Origin: Girardinichthys multiradiatus
Taxonomy: Eukaryota; Chordata; Actinopteri; Cyprinodontiformes; Goodeidae
NCBI RefSeq assembly: GCF_021462225.1
Contig: NC_061801.1
Span: forward strand, 7,188,125 to 7,252,124
Direction: 5' to 3'
Length of the DNA stretch: 64,000 bases
A program made the position numbers and the translations under genes. Position 1 is the first letter of the stretch; every line of letters starts with the position of its first letter. This document shows positions 10,729-21,695 of the stretch, piece by piece. A model generated the notes under the pieces. That model was not told the DNA's origin. It worked only from the letters and a program-made list of their open reading frames with translations, and did no database searches.

Positions 10729-11118
10729 TATGTGTAGCAGCTCTTGATGCACTGACTCCTCAAGCCTCAGTCCACTCCTCATGAAGCTCCCCCAAATTCT
10801 TGAATGGATTTTACTTGACAATCCTCTCAAGGTTGTGGTTATCCCTGTTGGTGGTGCAACAGCAGTCTTCCCCATGATTTTGTGGTCTACTGACCCAGAC
10901 TAAGAGACCGTTTAAAGGCTTAGGAAACCTTTGCAGGTGTTTTGAGTTAGTTAATTAGCTGATTAGAGCATAACACCATGAGTTTCCAATATTTAACAGT
11001 TCACAATATTGTAATTTCTTGAAACACTGAATTTTGGGTTTCATTAAATGTAGTCATCAGTGAGTGACAAAAAACGATGGACTTTTTCACGATAGTCAAA
11101 TTTTTTTAGATGTGCCTG

Positions 11119-11428
11119 TGTGTGATATAATGGCCCAATCAAAGTCCAGACCTAAATCCAGTTAACAAGATTTTGAATTTGTGGTTCACAGCGGCTATTT
11201 ATCAAATCTGACTGACCTTGATTTATTTAGCAAAGAAGAAAAAATAAAAATAAAAAAATAAAAAACTGGTTCTGGGCCCTGGTGAAGTTACTTTTAGGTT
11301 GGATATTGAATGTTCGCACTCTGCAGATTCAGCGGAGTCCCCGTCCTGCTTGAACCGATGCTGGCAATCTGATTATGGGCAGCAGGTCTCTGCCACACAC
11401 AGATTGCTTACGGACTGTCAATCCAATT
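11119..11428. other. Tc1 relic tail, then unassigned sequence
   Basis: The first 110 bp are the C-terminal remnant of the family B Tc1 element. The rest is A-rich and then unique, with no gene seen. Confidence 0.5.
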
Positions 11429-12211
11429 CTGAACCAAACACTCTTGAGAAACAAAAATTAATAGCTTTCAGGTCATGTGACTTTCACTAAATGAATGCTA
11501 AATTATTCTACTAAAAATGGCAGATGAGACAGTCTTAAAGCAATCTAACGGATATACAGTTTTATTTCCAACATATTATTTATACCAATATCTTTCTAAC
11601 ATTGAATACACTTTGCTCTTTACTTGCATGATGGACATTTCTAGCTGCCTTTCTTTGCATTTTCATATTGTGTGCAGTTTGTGTTTCGGCACTTTAAAGT
11701 GCCTAAACTGTCTTTGCCAGCAAATCTGAAAATTTTTGGATATGACTCTTAAAGTGAAGTAAATGTTGACAAATAAGTGAAACATAAACTTAAAAAATAC
11801 AATCACACTTATCTCCTGTCAACCACTGATGTGGGCGAAAGGAGCACAGCTCTGAATGATGGAGAAACATGCTTCGAACCTTTTGTGAAGAACAATTTGT
11901 GAAGATAAAACTGCTTCAACATTTGAGTTTCTCTTTTTCCAAAGTAAGCTTAACTCTCACTCAGATATATTAAGAAACTTGTTCATGCATTGAAGATTTA
12001 TACAGTGTTATTGGGTCATGTGGCCTAAATATAAATCATACATTTTGATTTAGAAAATGGATTTAAAAAATAAAAACTGCATTAAAATCAGATACAAATG
12101 AATGTGTCCCATCTAGCCAGTCTAGTAGAATAAGTGAACATTAGTTTTGTGTCACTTGGTCATGCGACCTGAAAGCTATTAATTGTTGTTTTGCAAGAGT
12201 GTTTGGTTCAG
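11429..12211. mobile_element. Non-autonomous element with about 90-bp inverted ends
   Basis: The left end (11429-11521, starting 'ctgaaccaaacactcttg') and the complement of the right end (12116-12211) match closely for the first 45-50 bp and again around 'ttattctacta' further in. The 590 bp between have no coding frame. No target duplication was seen, so the superfamily is not fixed. Confidence 0.65.
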
Positions 12212-12249
12212 TGTCTCGCATGCAGCAGAAAACATAGATAGCAGTTAAT

Positions 12250-12620
12250 AAAATAGAAAAATTGTCTTATGAATGGGGCTTCAAATTATCAGTGAATAAA
12301 TCCTGCTACAAGATTTTCACAAATAAAATAAATATTAATATAGAAAAATAATATTATATGATGAGCCTTTAAAAAGTGTAACATAATTTAGATATCTAGG
12401 ATTATGGCTAGATACTTGTACACATGGAAAATACAAATGAAGCGGTTAGAATCAGCATTAGAATATGGATGTATAGTACATGGAGCAGCAGCAAAATCAA
12501 AATTACAATTAGCAGATAAATTACAATACAGGGCATTACGAGTATGTACTGGAGCAACTAAGACCACCTCCATCAATGTTCTTTTAGTAGAGTCTGGAGA
12601 GACTCCTTTAGAAATGAGAA
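12250..12620 (+). pseudogene. RNase H-type LINE, C-terminal part of reverse transcriptase
   Basis: A plus-strand frame from about 12404 reads '..LQYRALRVCTGATKTTSIN' and then '..ESGETPLEMRM', a pattern typical of the region between reverse transcriptase and RNase H in I/Nimb-type LINEs. It is cut by the ERV LTR at 12621, and the same element resumes at 25475. The upstream part is decayed. Confidence 0.6.
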
Positions 12621-13231
12621 TGTCCGAGCTACCGCACCCTGTTGGCGGTCAGACGTCTCGGAGCTCCTCCGGTCCTTGGTGCCCATGAAGCAATCACACA
12701 CTATATCTAAAGACTCTTAAATGAACGACTCTCAACAAGTTTCTACCTTTCAGCCCCTTTAATCTAAATTAGGCAGAGGAATGATAGCAGAGATCAGCAC
12801 TGAGGCTCCCGTCTCGGACCGTCGTTGTCTGTTAGAGGATGACGAAGACCCCCGATAGAAGGTCACATGTAGTTTTATATCTGGCACTCCAATGCAATGG
12901 ATGTTCCCTCCCTCAGTGATTATCAGACTATGTGTCACCATTGTGGTGTCTATTTGTTAGATTGTGTAGTAGCGGGTGTCTATGCTTAATCTAAGTGTGC
13001 TGTGGCTTTCTAATCAAACCAGTTATACCAGATGCTCCACTATCAAACCCAGTGCCCCAGCCTCAGGTCATTTATGACAAACCTTGGGCCATTTATCCTT
13101 GTACTGTGTGTCAATGAGTATTCTTATCCTATTGTAACAAAAGGAAAACATTAGAACTTATGCTTTATATCACTATGGTATAAATGGGAAAAACAGCTAT
13201 GTGTAATATTAATAAAGATTATTCCTAACAA
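12621..13231 (-). repeat. 3' LTR of the ERV
   Basis: 611 bp, with TG and CA ends on both strands (plus-strand 'tgtccgagct' to 'cctaaca'). On the element's own strand it has TATAAAA at 12879-12873 and ATTAAA at 12763-12758, about 115 bp apart, fitting promoter and poly(A) signal of a retroviral LTR. Confidence 0.9.
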
Positions 13232-13241
13232 CCCCCCTGAT
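13232..13241 (-). other. ERV polypurine tract
   Basis: On the minus strand the sequence 'tcaggggggt' immediately precedes the LTR start 'tgttagg'. This is the expected position and composition for the plus-strand primer of reverse transcription. Confidence 0.8.
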
Positions 13242-13557
13242 GAGGTGTCATTTAAAGGCACCTCACTAATTTAGACCAGTTAACCCCCTAGGCACTGGGT
13301 AGTGGACCTCCTGGAACTGGGTACCCACCCCCCGAAACAATCATTCAACCCTGTATGTTAAATATGTTAAAACCTATATATGACCAGGGAATCTCCTTCC
13401 AGCTGTCACATGGTTCCCCCCCCCCCCCCCACCCCCCCCACCCCCCCCACCCCCCCACCCCCAGAGAGGAACGCCATCACACCGGTAGACCCCTGGTTGT
13501 GTCAAAGCAACAGTTGAGACACCTAGTGGAGACAAGTCTAACCCCATCAAACCTGTA
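13242..13557. repeat. ERV 3' region with a C-rich tract
   Basis: Sequence between the polypurine tract and Tc1 copy 3. It contains a simple (C)nA tract at about 13414-13461, read as G-rich on the ERV coding strand. No coding frame recognised. Confidence 0.6.
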
Positions 13558-15166
13558 CAGGTCCTTCTCAAAATATTAGCATATTGTGATAAAGTTCATT
13601 ATTTTCCATAATGTCATGATGAAAATTTAACATTCATATATTTTAGATTCATTGCACACTAACTGAAATATTTCAGGTCTTTTATTGTCTTAATACGGAT
13701 GATTTTGGCATACAGCTCATGAAAACCCAAAATTCTTATCTCACAAAATTAGCATATTTCATCCGACCAATAAAAGAAAAGTGTTTTTAATACAAAAAAC
13801 GTCAACCTTCAAATAATCATGTACAGTTATGCACTCAATACTTGGTCGGGAATCCTTTGGCAGAAAGGACTGCTTCAATGCGGTGTGGCATGAGGCAATC
13901 AGCCTGTGGCACTGCTGAGGTCTTATGGAGGCCCAGGATGCTTCGATAGCGGCCTTTAGCTCATCCAGAGTGTTGGGTCTTAAGTCTCTCAACGTTCTCT
14001 TCACAATATCCCACAGATTCTCTATGGGGTTCAGGTCAGGAGAGTTGGCAGGCCAATTGAGCACAGTGATACCATGGTCAGTAAACCATTTACCAGTGGT
14101 TTTGGCACTGTGAGCAGGTGCCAGGTCGTGCTGAAAAATGAAATCTTCATCTCCATAAAGCTTTTCAGCAGATGGAAGCATGAAGTGCTCCAAAATCTCC
14201 TGATAGCTAGCTGCATTGACCCTGCCCTTGATAAAACACAGTGGACCAACACCAGCAGCTGACACGGCACCCCAGACCATCACTGACTGTGGGTACTTGA
14301 CACTGGACTTCTGGCATTTTGGCATTTCCTTCTCCCCAGTCTTCCTCCAGACTCTGGCACCTTGATTTCCGAATGACACGCAAAATTTGCTTTCATCCGA
14401 AAAAAGTACTTTGGACCACTGAGCAACAGTCCAGTGCTGCTTCTCTGTAGCCCAAGTCAGGCGCTTCTGCCGCTGTTTCTGGTTCAAAAGTGGCTTGACC
14501 TGGGGAATGCGGCACCTGTAGCCCATTTCCTGCACACGCCTGTGCACGGTGGCTCTGGATGTTTCTACTCCAGACTCAGTCCACTGCTTCCGCAGGTCCC
14601 CCAAGGTCTGGAATCGGCCCTTCTCCACAATCTTCCTCAGGGTCCGGTCACCTCTTCTCGTTGTGCAGCGTTTTCTGCCACACTTTTTCCTTCCCACAGA
14701 CTTCCCACTGAGGTGCCTTGATACAGCACTCTGGGAACAGCCTATTCGTTCAGAAATTTCTTTCTGTGTCTTACCCTCTTGCTTGAGGGTGTCAATAGTG
14801 GCCTTCTGGACAGCAGTCAGGTCGGCAGTCTTACCCATGATTGGGGTTTTGAGTGATGAACCAGGCTGGGAGTTTTAAAGGCCTCATGAATCTTTTGCAG
14901 GTGTTTAGAGTTAACTCGTTGATTCAGATGATCAGGTTCATAGCTCGTTTAGAGACCCTTTTAATGATATGCTAATTTTGTGAGATAGGAATTTTGGGTT
15001 TTCATGAGCTGTATGCCAAAATCATCCGTATTAAGACAATAAAAGACCTGAAATATTTCAGTTAGTGTGCAACGAATCTAAAATATATGAATATTAAATT
15101 TTCATCATGACATTATGGAAAATAATGAACTTTATCACAATATGCTAATATTTTGAGAAGGACCTG
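13558..15166 (-). mobile_element. Tc1/mariner element, family A, copy 3
   Basis: Complete element with TA on both sides (13556-13557 and 15167-15168) and both long inverted repeats, inserted in the ERV interior. One base shorter than its sisters because of a deletion in the transposase. Confidence 0.95.
13835..14838 (-). pseudogene. Tc1 family A transposase with a late frameshift
   Basis: Intact for about 318 codons, including all three catalytic acidic residues (first in 'FSDESKF', last in 'PIENLWD'). A 1-base deletion near 13891 ('ggcatgaggc' against 'ggcatggaggc' in copy 2) then shifts the frame and replaces the last 18 or so residues by a longer foreign tail running to 13759. The catalytic core is untouched, so partial activity is conceivable but not shown. 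Confidence 0.92.
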
Positions 15167-15168
15167 TA

Positions 15169-15784
15169 TGTGTATGATTTAGAGAAAAGAGAGAAAGGAC
15201 AACAGCCTGAAGCACAGCAGAAAATTCTGTCTAACATCATGTGAATCAGTTAATGTAGTCTCTTAGTGTTGATTGTCTTCGTCCATCTTCTTTTGACAGA
15301 CTCAGCTACCTGAAAAGGTTAGTCTTAAAATGGAATATAAAATCATATGTTCATACCGGGCAGATTACACCCATTTGTAGGTAATTATCAACTGGTATAA
15401 TTATCAGTAAAGCAGGCCACATAGTGGCTTAATCAAATGGATCTTAATCAAAAATATTTAATCATTATCAAAAACAATGTACCTGTTTAACACAATTAGA
15501 AACCTTTTTACTTTAAACCAGCCTCCATTTATTATCTAACACATGTCCTAAAAATCAACCTATGGAGAGGTGAACACATAACTAAAAATAACCTGCGAGG
15601 TCCTATTAATACTTTCATTCATGACATGTGCTTAACTAATTTCACTTATTCACGTCATTAACCTATCTGATACAGCATTCATACCATTAAATCAAGTATT
15701 CTGATTTCTTTAATATCAACATTATTCATTAAGTCATAGAAATCACTGTAAAGGATATCGGGTCAGAGGTTATCCTCAGTCAAT
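15169..15784. other. ERV interior, unassigned
   Basis: AT-rich sequence between Tc1 copy 3 and the env remnant. No frame recognised; probably decayed env 3' region or ERV untranslated sequence. Confidence 0.4.
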
Positions 15785-16213
15785 CCTGTGAGCCTGATCA
15801 TGGCCCCCTCTTTCTTACACCCTTGATCTGATAGACGGTTGGCACTCCCAATCCCCCCGAGTCCATGGAGCCCATGGTTGTAGTCATGCACCAAAGGATG
15901 AGAGCTCGAATACACGTTGCACAACAGCATGCACAAACTGCAATCACCACAGCAGGCAATGAAGTGAATATACTCACCAGTAGGTTTCCCCATTATCCAA
16001 ATCACATCACAAACATGTTTGTGAATTGTTCATCGATTCCTGAGTGCAATTTTAATTCAATGGACAATGATTGCAATTCGTTTAGGGCCTTCGTCAGAGA
16101 TCTATCAGTTGCTGTAATTGTTGGGAATAAAAGAACACGCTTCTCCAAAAACACCACACAACCCTTCTTTTTTCTTTTTGCTAGGCTCATATACAAAGCT
16201 ATTCTAATTTGAC
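15785..16213 (-). pseudogene. Retroviral env remnant, transmembrane-subunit C-terminus
   Basis: A minus-strand frame gives part of the membrane-proximal ectodomain, one hydrophobic membrane-spanning segment of about 20 residues, a cluster of cysteines at its inner side, and a cytoplasmic tail of about 35 residues ending at a stop. This layout is typical of the C-terminus of retroviral envelope proteins. Two in-frame stops lie just before the membrane segment. No surface subunit or fusion peptide could be assigned. The copy is not functional. Confidence 0.65.
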
Positions 16214-17970
16214 AAGAAATAATTTCAACATCCTGTTTACACAGGCTTCAGCTGTCTCTCCTGTTTTGCCTTGGTGTCATTTAAAAGATTAGAATCGGTT
16301 CTAACAGGAAGCAGTTTGTATTCTAACAGACACATCAAATTCAAAAACGCATTTTCTGAAAGGTTCCTCCTGACGAAGTGGGCCAATCAGTGTCGGGGCA
16401 TCCTGGATGGAGAGGGAAACCAGGGCACATCTTTCCTGTCCAGTCAATAGGTAGTCACCCCCAAAGCAATTATTCCATACCTCGATTGGTCTCTTTTTAT
16501 GTGTAGGTTTCAAGAAGGGTCAGAGTATTGTGTTCATTAAATTGCGAATGTAAGTTTCTCAACCGTAGATACCATTTTCAAAATGTGGTTCAATTCCATT
16601 TAACTGTAACCGAGTCCTGTGGAAAAAACTCCCTACTCATCAGTTTAGAAGGGTTAAATGAAGGGCATGTTATGGCTTATAATCTTAGTTTGTCTTACCC
16701 AATTTTATAAACACACCGTAAAGTTGCAGTCAGCAATAGTTCTTCCCTTTTAATTACACTTTGTATTTATTTCAAGTAACAAGAGTTTGTTTCAGTTAAC
16801 TCAAGTTTTCTCCATTTCAGTCCAGTCCAGTAATTCTGTTAAGGTGCATTTCATCTTGTGTTAAATTTGGGTCTAATTTGATAATTCTGAACCTTACTGG
16901 AAAAAGTCAAACCATCTGTTAAAATTATGTTTTGAGGGGAGAGATTGTCCCTTTCTGGCACTTCCTTTCATGTTATCATAAAGAACTGACCTAATATTAT
17001 TATGGTACTGTTGAGGATCAGACCTGCTCTTGTAGTCTCTAATTATTATTGTGATACCTTATTCAATAATTAACACTGAGCATCAGAAAGTTTAAAATGT
17101 TTTTACCCTTCAAGCAGGCGGTCCATGGCCTGGTCAGGACTGGTTCCTCAGTTTACGTCTTGTTTGAACTGTTTTTTAATGGTTAAAAATAATTTCTTAC
17201 CATTTTCTGGTGAGTCGACAATTATTTCGGGACCCAGACAAGCTCCATCAAACTGATGTTTTAACTTGTTAAAGCATCTTTGTGGGTGAAACTTGCTAAT
17301 ATGTTTCTCCTCCCTGTCTCCAAGCATTGCTCCAAGAAAACAAGCAGGGAACTCATTTTCTAGTGATGTCTCAGTCATTCTCTCACTTCACACACACGTT
17401 CACACACTCTGGCCAACCAGGCGGTACAGCACTATTTTCTGGTCCACATGAGAGCTTATTTCGTTGTCTCTCAGACACCAAAGCTTATTCACAGTAGAGT
17501 TTATTCAGTGAGCTAGGGTCTGTTTGCTTAGCATGTAGCAGTCCATCAGTGTAATCTGTCCCCCGTCACTTCTGTCAGCTCACTGTTATTGATTCACACA
17601 CATTCACACTGGCCAGTTGATGTTACATCCTTTATATATACATGTATTTTTTTTTTTCTTTTCTTCGCAGTTGATTACTCACAAGGAAGACTTCCTCATG
17701 GCAGTATCTTTCGGACTTCTTTAAAGAGGTCCAGGATCCTACAAACCTTACCGAGTTTGCACATCTATATCCCTGCGTGTTTACTTTCAAAGAGGTGGGC
17801 AGCTTTGAGATCTTTTAAGAAGATCAGGGAGGCCGTTTAAACCCATACACTTCGCCTGGGTAATATCTTTTGACCCTTCTTATGGAACGGTTGGGACCCT
17901 ACAAACCCTAACCGACTATTTGCGTGCCTCATTCAGGGAGGTCGCTTTTATATTGCGTGCGAGGGAAAAC
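16214..17970. other. ERV interior, decayed
   Basis: Short minus-strand frames (16301-16513 and 17148-17378) lie in the right orientation for retroviral genes but cannot be assigned. A T-run is at 17649-17660. The part next to the LINE (17650-17970) has two related 'cctacaaacc..accga' segments. No gag or pol motif was seen. Confidence 0.4.
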
Positions 17971-18762
17971 TATCTTCCCTCGTACTTGTACTCGTACTCG
18001 TCATCTTCCGCTTATCCAGGACCGGGTCGCGGGGCAGCAGACTCAGCAGAGACACCCAGATGTCCCTCTACCCAGACACCTCCTCCAGCTCCTCCGGGGG
18101 GAGCCCAAGGCGTTCCCAGGCCAGCCGGGAGACATAGTCCCTCCAGCATGTCTTGGGCCGTCCCCTGGGCCTCCTCCCGGTGGGACGTGCCTGGAACACC
18201 TCCTGAGGAAGGCGTCCAGGAGGCATCGGGTATAGATGCCTGAGCCACCTTAACTGGCTCCTCTCAATGTGGAGGAGCAGCGGCTCTATTCCGAGCCCCT
18301 CCCGGATGGCCAGCTCCTCACCCTATCTCTAAGGGAGTGCCCAGCCACCTTACGGAGGAAGCTCATTTCAGCCGCTTGTATCCGGGATCTCGTTCTCTCG
18401 ATCATGACCCAAAGTTCATGGCCGTAGGTGATGGTAGGAACGTAGACCGACCGGTAAATCGAGAGCTTCGCTTTTCGGCTCAGCTCTCTCTTCACCACAA
18501 CGGACCGGCACAGTGCCCCGATTACTGCCGCAGCCGCACCGATCCATCTGTCGATCTCCCGCTCCATTGTTCCCTCACTCGTGAACAAGACCCCGAGATA
18601 CTTGAACTCCTCCACTTGAAGCAGGAACTCCCCTCCAACCTAAAGAGGACAAGCCACCCATTTCCGGTCGAGCACCATGGCCTCTGACTTGGAGGAGCTG
18701 ATTCTCATCCCAGCCCCTTCACACTCGGCTGCGAACCGCCCCAGCGCATGCTGTAGGTCTTG

Positions 18763-19188
18763 TGTTGTGGAATTTTCTTATCAAAGTGGGTAGAAGTTGA
18801 CTCATAACAAGAGAAAATCCGGACTTTGTCTTTATAAGTTTTATTCAAAGGCATTCAGCATTTGAATGACTCTGTCACTGAGGTTAGTCAGTGAAACAGA
18901 GCCCCGATCAACATTTACACACAGTATTTATACCAAACATGACAGTGTTATCTCAACTTCAAAGAGTCTGTGTTTTACGACCCTAGACCCTTCTCGGGTT
19001 CAGAGGTGACTAGGTTACCTAGGAACAACCATCTACTCTCCCCGAGGCATCACCCTAACAAATGGCCTTAACCATTAAACTTCTGATAATGGCTTTTACA
19101 GCTTACTCCCTAACACAGATGTTCACAGGAGTGAAGTAACCCAAAGGTCACACACTTTGGAACACTTAATAAAAGAATTTCCATCACA
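18763..19188. repeat. Solo LTR of a second ERV family
   Basis: 426 bp running from 'tgttgtggaa' to 'ccatcaca', flanked by a 4-bp duplication cttg (18759-18762 and 19189-19192). Removing it restores the LINE sequence 'ctgtaggtcttggctagag' exactly as in other copies. AATAAA-like words are present on both strands, so orientation is uncertain. Confidence 0.85.
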
Positions 19189-19940
19189 CTTGGCTAGAGG
19201 GGGCCAGCAGGACCATGTCATCTGCAAAAAGAAGAGATGAAATCCACTGGTCCCCAAACCAGACTCCATCCGGATCTTGGCTGCATCTAGAAATCCTGCC
19301 CATAAAAGTTATGAACAGGACCGGTGACAAAGGGCAGCCCTGCCGGAGTCCAACATGCACCGGGAACAGGTCCGACTTAGTGCCGGCAATGCGGACCAAA
19401 CTCCTGCTCCACTTGTACAGGGACCGGGTGGCCCTTAATAAAGGGCCCCCGATTCCATAGTCCTGTCGCACGCCACACAGGGCATCACAAGGGACACAGT
19501 CGAATGCTTTCTCCAGGTCCACAAAACACATGTGTACCGGTTGGGCAAACTCTCATGAACCCTCAAGTACCTTGTAGAGGGTATAGAGCTGGTCCAGTGT
19601 TCCACGGCCGGGACGAAAACCACACTGCTCCTCCTGAAGCCGAGGTTCGACTATCGGCCGGACTCTCCTCTCCAATACCCTGGCGTAGGCCTTACCAGGG
19701 AGGCTGAGGAGTGTGATCCCCCTGTAGTTGGAACACACCCTCCGGTCACCCTTCTAATGAAGGGGGACCACCACCCCAGTCTGCCAGTCCAGAGGCACTG
19801 TCCCCGACCACCACGCAATGTTGAAGAGGCGTGTCAACCATGACAGCCCCACGACATCCAGAGATTTGAGGTACTCAGGGCGGATCTCATCCATCCCCGA
19901 AGCCCTGCCACCGCAGAGTTTTTTAACCATCTCGGTGACT

Positions 19941-20930
19941 TCAGCCTCTGTTTCCACCAGGGAATGCCTGATTGCAGGATTGAGGAGATCCTCGAAGCCC
20001 GATAATGTCCTCAGTCGAGGTCAGCAGCCTCCCACTCCCACCGTAAACAGTCTTGGCAAAGCACTGCTTCCCCCTCCTGAAGCACCAGACTGTTTGCCAG
20101 AATCGCTTCGAGGCCAACCAATAGTCCTTCTCCATGGCCTCACCGAACTCTTCCTGGGCCTGAGTTTTTGCCTCTGGCACAGCCCGGGCCGCGGCACGCT
20201 TGGCCTCACGGTACCCATCAGCCGCCTCAGGAGTCCCACAAGCCAACCACAGCCGATAGGACTCCTTCTTCAGCTTGACAGCGTCCCTTACTGCCGGTGT
20301 CCACCACCGGGTTCTGGGATTGCCGCCGCGACAAGCACCGCAGACCTTACGGCCGCAGCTATGGGCAGCAGCATCGACAATAGATGCGGAAAACATGGTC
20401 CACTCGGACTCTATGTCTCCAACATCCCCCGGAATCTGGTCAAAGCTCTCCCGGAGGTGGGAGCTGAATACATCCCTGGCCGAGGGCTCTGCCAGACGTT
20501 CCCAGCAGACCCTCACTATGCGCTTGGGCCTGTCAAGTCTGTCCGGCTTTCTCCTCTTCCAGCGGATCCAACTCACCACCAGGTGGTGATCAGTGGACAG
20601 CTCAGCCCCTCTCTTCACCCGAGTGTCCAAAACATGCGGCCGAAGGTCTGACGACACGACAACAAAGTTGATCATTGACCTCCTGCCTAGGGTGTCCTGG
20701 TGCCAAGTGCACTGATGGACACCCTTATGTTTGAACATGGTGTTCATTATGGACAATCCGTGACTAGCACAGAAGTCCAATAACAAAGCACCACTCGGAT
20801 TCAGATCGGGGAGGCCATTCCTCCCGATCACGCCTCTCCAGGTGTCACTGTTGTTTCCACATGGGCGTTGAAGTCCCCCAGCAGAATAATAGAATAATGG
20901 AGTCCCTGGGAGGGGCCGGGTACTCCGCAC
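19941..20930 (-). pseudogene. LINE endonuclease-linker frame
   Basis: 329-codon open stretch inside the 17981-21330 LINE. The N-terminal part carries the end of the apurinic/apyrimidinic-type endonuclease ('[17 protein letters not shown]', then '[15 protein letters not shown]' with the catalytic Asp-His pair). The rest is an Arg/Lys-rich linker leading to the reverse transcriptase, which continues in other frames. The upstream endonuclease half is in another frame near 21096-20845. Confidence 0.75.
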
Positions 20931-21340
20931 TACCGCTTGGCCCGTAGGCCGAAACGACAGTCAGAGACCTGTCCACATCCTGAAGGCGCAGGGATGCGAC
21001 CCTCTCATCCACTGGGGTAAACCCCAACACGAGACGGCTGAGTTGGGGGGCAACAAGCAAACCCACCCCAGCCTGCCGCCTCTCCCCACGGGCCACTCCA
21101 GAGTAGAAGGGAGTACAGCCCCTCTCGAGGAGATGGGGTTCCAGAGCGTGGAGGCAAGCCCTACTATTTCTAGTCGATATCTCTCAACCTCCCGCACAAG
21201 CTCAGGCTCCTCCCCCCCCCCAGCGAGGTGGCATTCCACGTCCCTAGAGCCAGCCTAAGCATCCGGGGATCGGGCCGCTGAGGTCTCCACCTTCGTCTGC
21301 CGCCCAATCTTCTTGGCACCGGTCTGGAAATATCTTCCCT

Positions 21341-21677
21341 TGCATGCAATAAAGAAAATTCAAACCTTCTCCCTTAGACTTTAGTTTCTTTTAGAAGATT
21401 TTACCGTTCTTCCCAGACCGCCACCATTAAAGTCTCACCGCTTATCTACACGCCTTACAATTTAAAGTGTTCGCAACAATTATTCTGAACCATTTCTATG
21501 CCTTCAAAAATTACAAAAACAGCTCACTCAGAACTAACAACACAGCCAGAGTGTTTTTACAGGAAAAACACTGGAGATTTTTTAATAGGAATCTCCCTAC
21601 CTTTTAGTTTGCGGCCGCTGCTGTGATGTTTTCTCCTTCCGTGGCAACCCTATCCAAAAGTGGTTTTCGCTTCCGGG
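21341..21677 (-). other. ERV leader between primer site and lost gag
   Basis: Non-coding sequence on the element's strand just after the primer-binding site, the usual place of a retroviral leader and packaging signal. No gag start recognised. Confidence 0.5.
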
Positions 21678-21695
21678 GCACGGGCAGAAACACCA
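21678..21695 (-). other. ERV primer-binding site, tRNA-Val type
   Basis: On the plus strand the 18 bases end in 'cgggcagaaacacca', closely matching the 3' end of vertebrate tRNA-Val (from memory '..cgggcggaaacacca'). They lie 3 bases from the 5' LTR, where minus-strand DNA synthesis starts. Confidence 0.7.

Larger units (their letters stand above)
7330..10875 (-). pseudogene. Tc1 family C transposase, fragmented
   Basis: C-terminal part at about 7370-7541, middle part at 8277-8530 ('GPLCFLRSTVNATIYQEVLE'), and N-terminal part at 10735-10875 beginning 'MGKTAVAPP'. A stretch between the N-terminal and middle parts is missing, and an internal deletion lies after the first few codons. It is not capable of encoding an enzyme. 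Confidence 0.75.
6172..11118 (-). mobile_element. Tc1 element (family C), carrying four later insertions
   Basis: Left inverted end at 6172-6348 ('caagtacatctcacaaag') and right inverted end at about 10985-11118 (ending 'tttagatgtgcctg') belong to one Tc1 family. Left flank TA; right flank TG, probably a mutated TA. The transposase is on the minus strand in pieces. Inside are a LINE (6349-7258), an unassigned insert (7542-8276), a second unassigned stretch (8531-9116) and Tc1 family A copy 2 (9119-10728). Confidence 0.75.
5480..11232 (+). mobile_element. Relic of a Tc1 element (family B), the outermost layer of a nested stack
   Basis: The left end ('attcagccccctttactctg') and leader at 5480-5640, transposase pieces at 5580-6040 and 6152-6171, and the C-terminal piece at 11128-11232 ('gcccaatcaaagtccagacc') read in order as one old Tc1 element. 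It has been split by a SINE, a small hAT-like insert and the 4.9-kb family C complex. The joined order is inferred from familiarity with this fish Tc1 family; the right terminal repeat was not found. Confidence 0.65.
17981..21330 (-). mobile_element. LINE, 3.3 kb, endonuclease plus reverse transcriptase, broken
   Basis: Flanked by a 10-bp duplication tatcttccct (17971-17980 and 21331-21340). The 3' end, on the left, has a 'cttgtactcgtactcgtc' tail. Minus-strand pieces in order are: apurinic-type endonuclease (about 21240-20550, with '[10 protein letters not shown]'), linker, then reverse transcriptase with 'LRQGCPLSPVLF' and 'LLFADDMVLLAPSS' (about 19960-19190), and the C-terminal region (18615-18000). 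It is broken by several frame changes and by a solo LTR at 18763-19188. Clade not assigned with certainty. Inserted in the ERV interior. Confidence 0.85.

Noticed and set aside
13355..13579. Proline- and histidine-rich open frame
   Set aside because: Made by the (C)nA simple tract inside the ERV 3' region.
19818..20651. 277-codon plus-strand open frame
   Set aside because: Mirror frame of the LINE endonuclease-linker, which reads on the minus strand with recognisable motifs.
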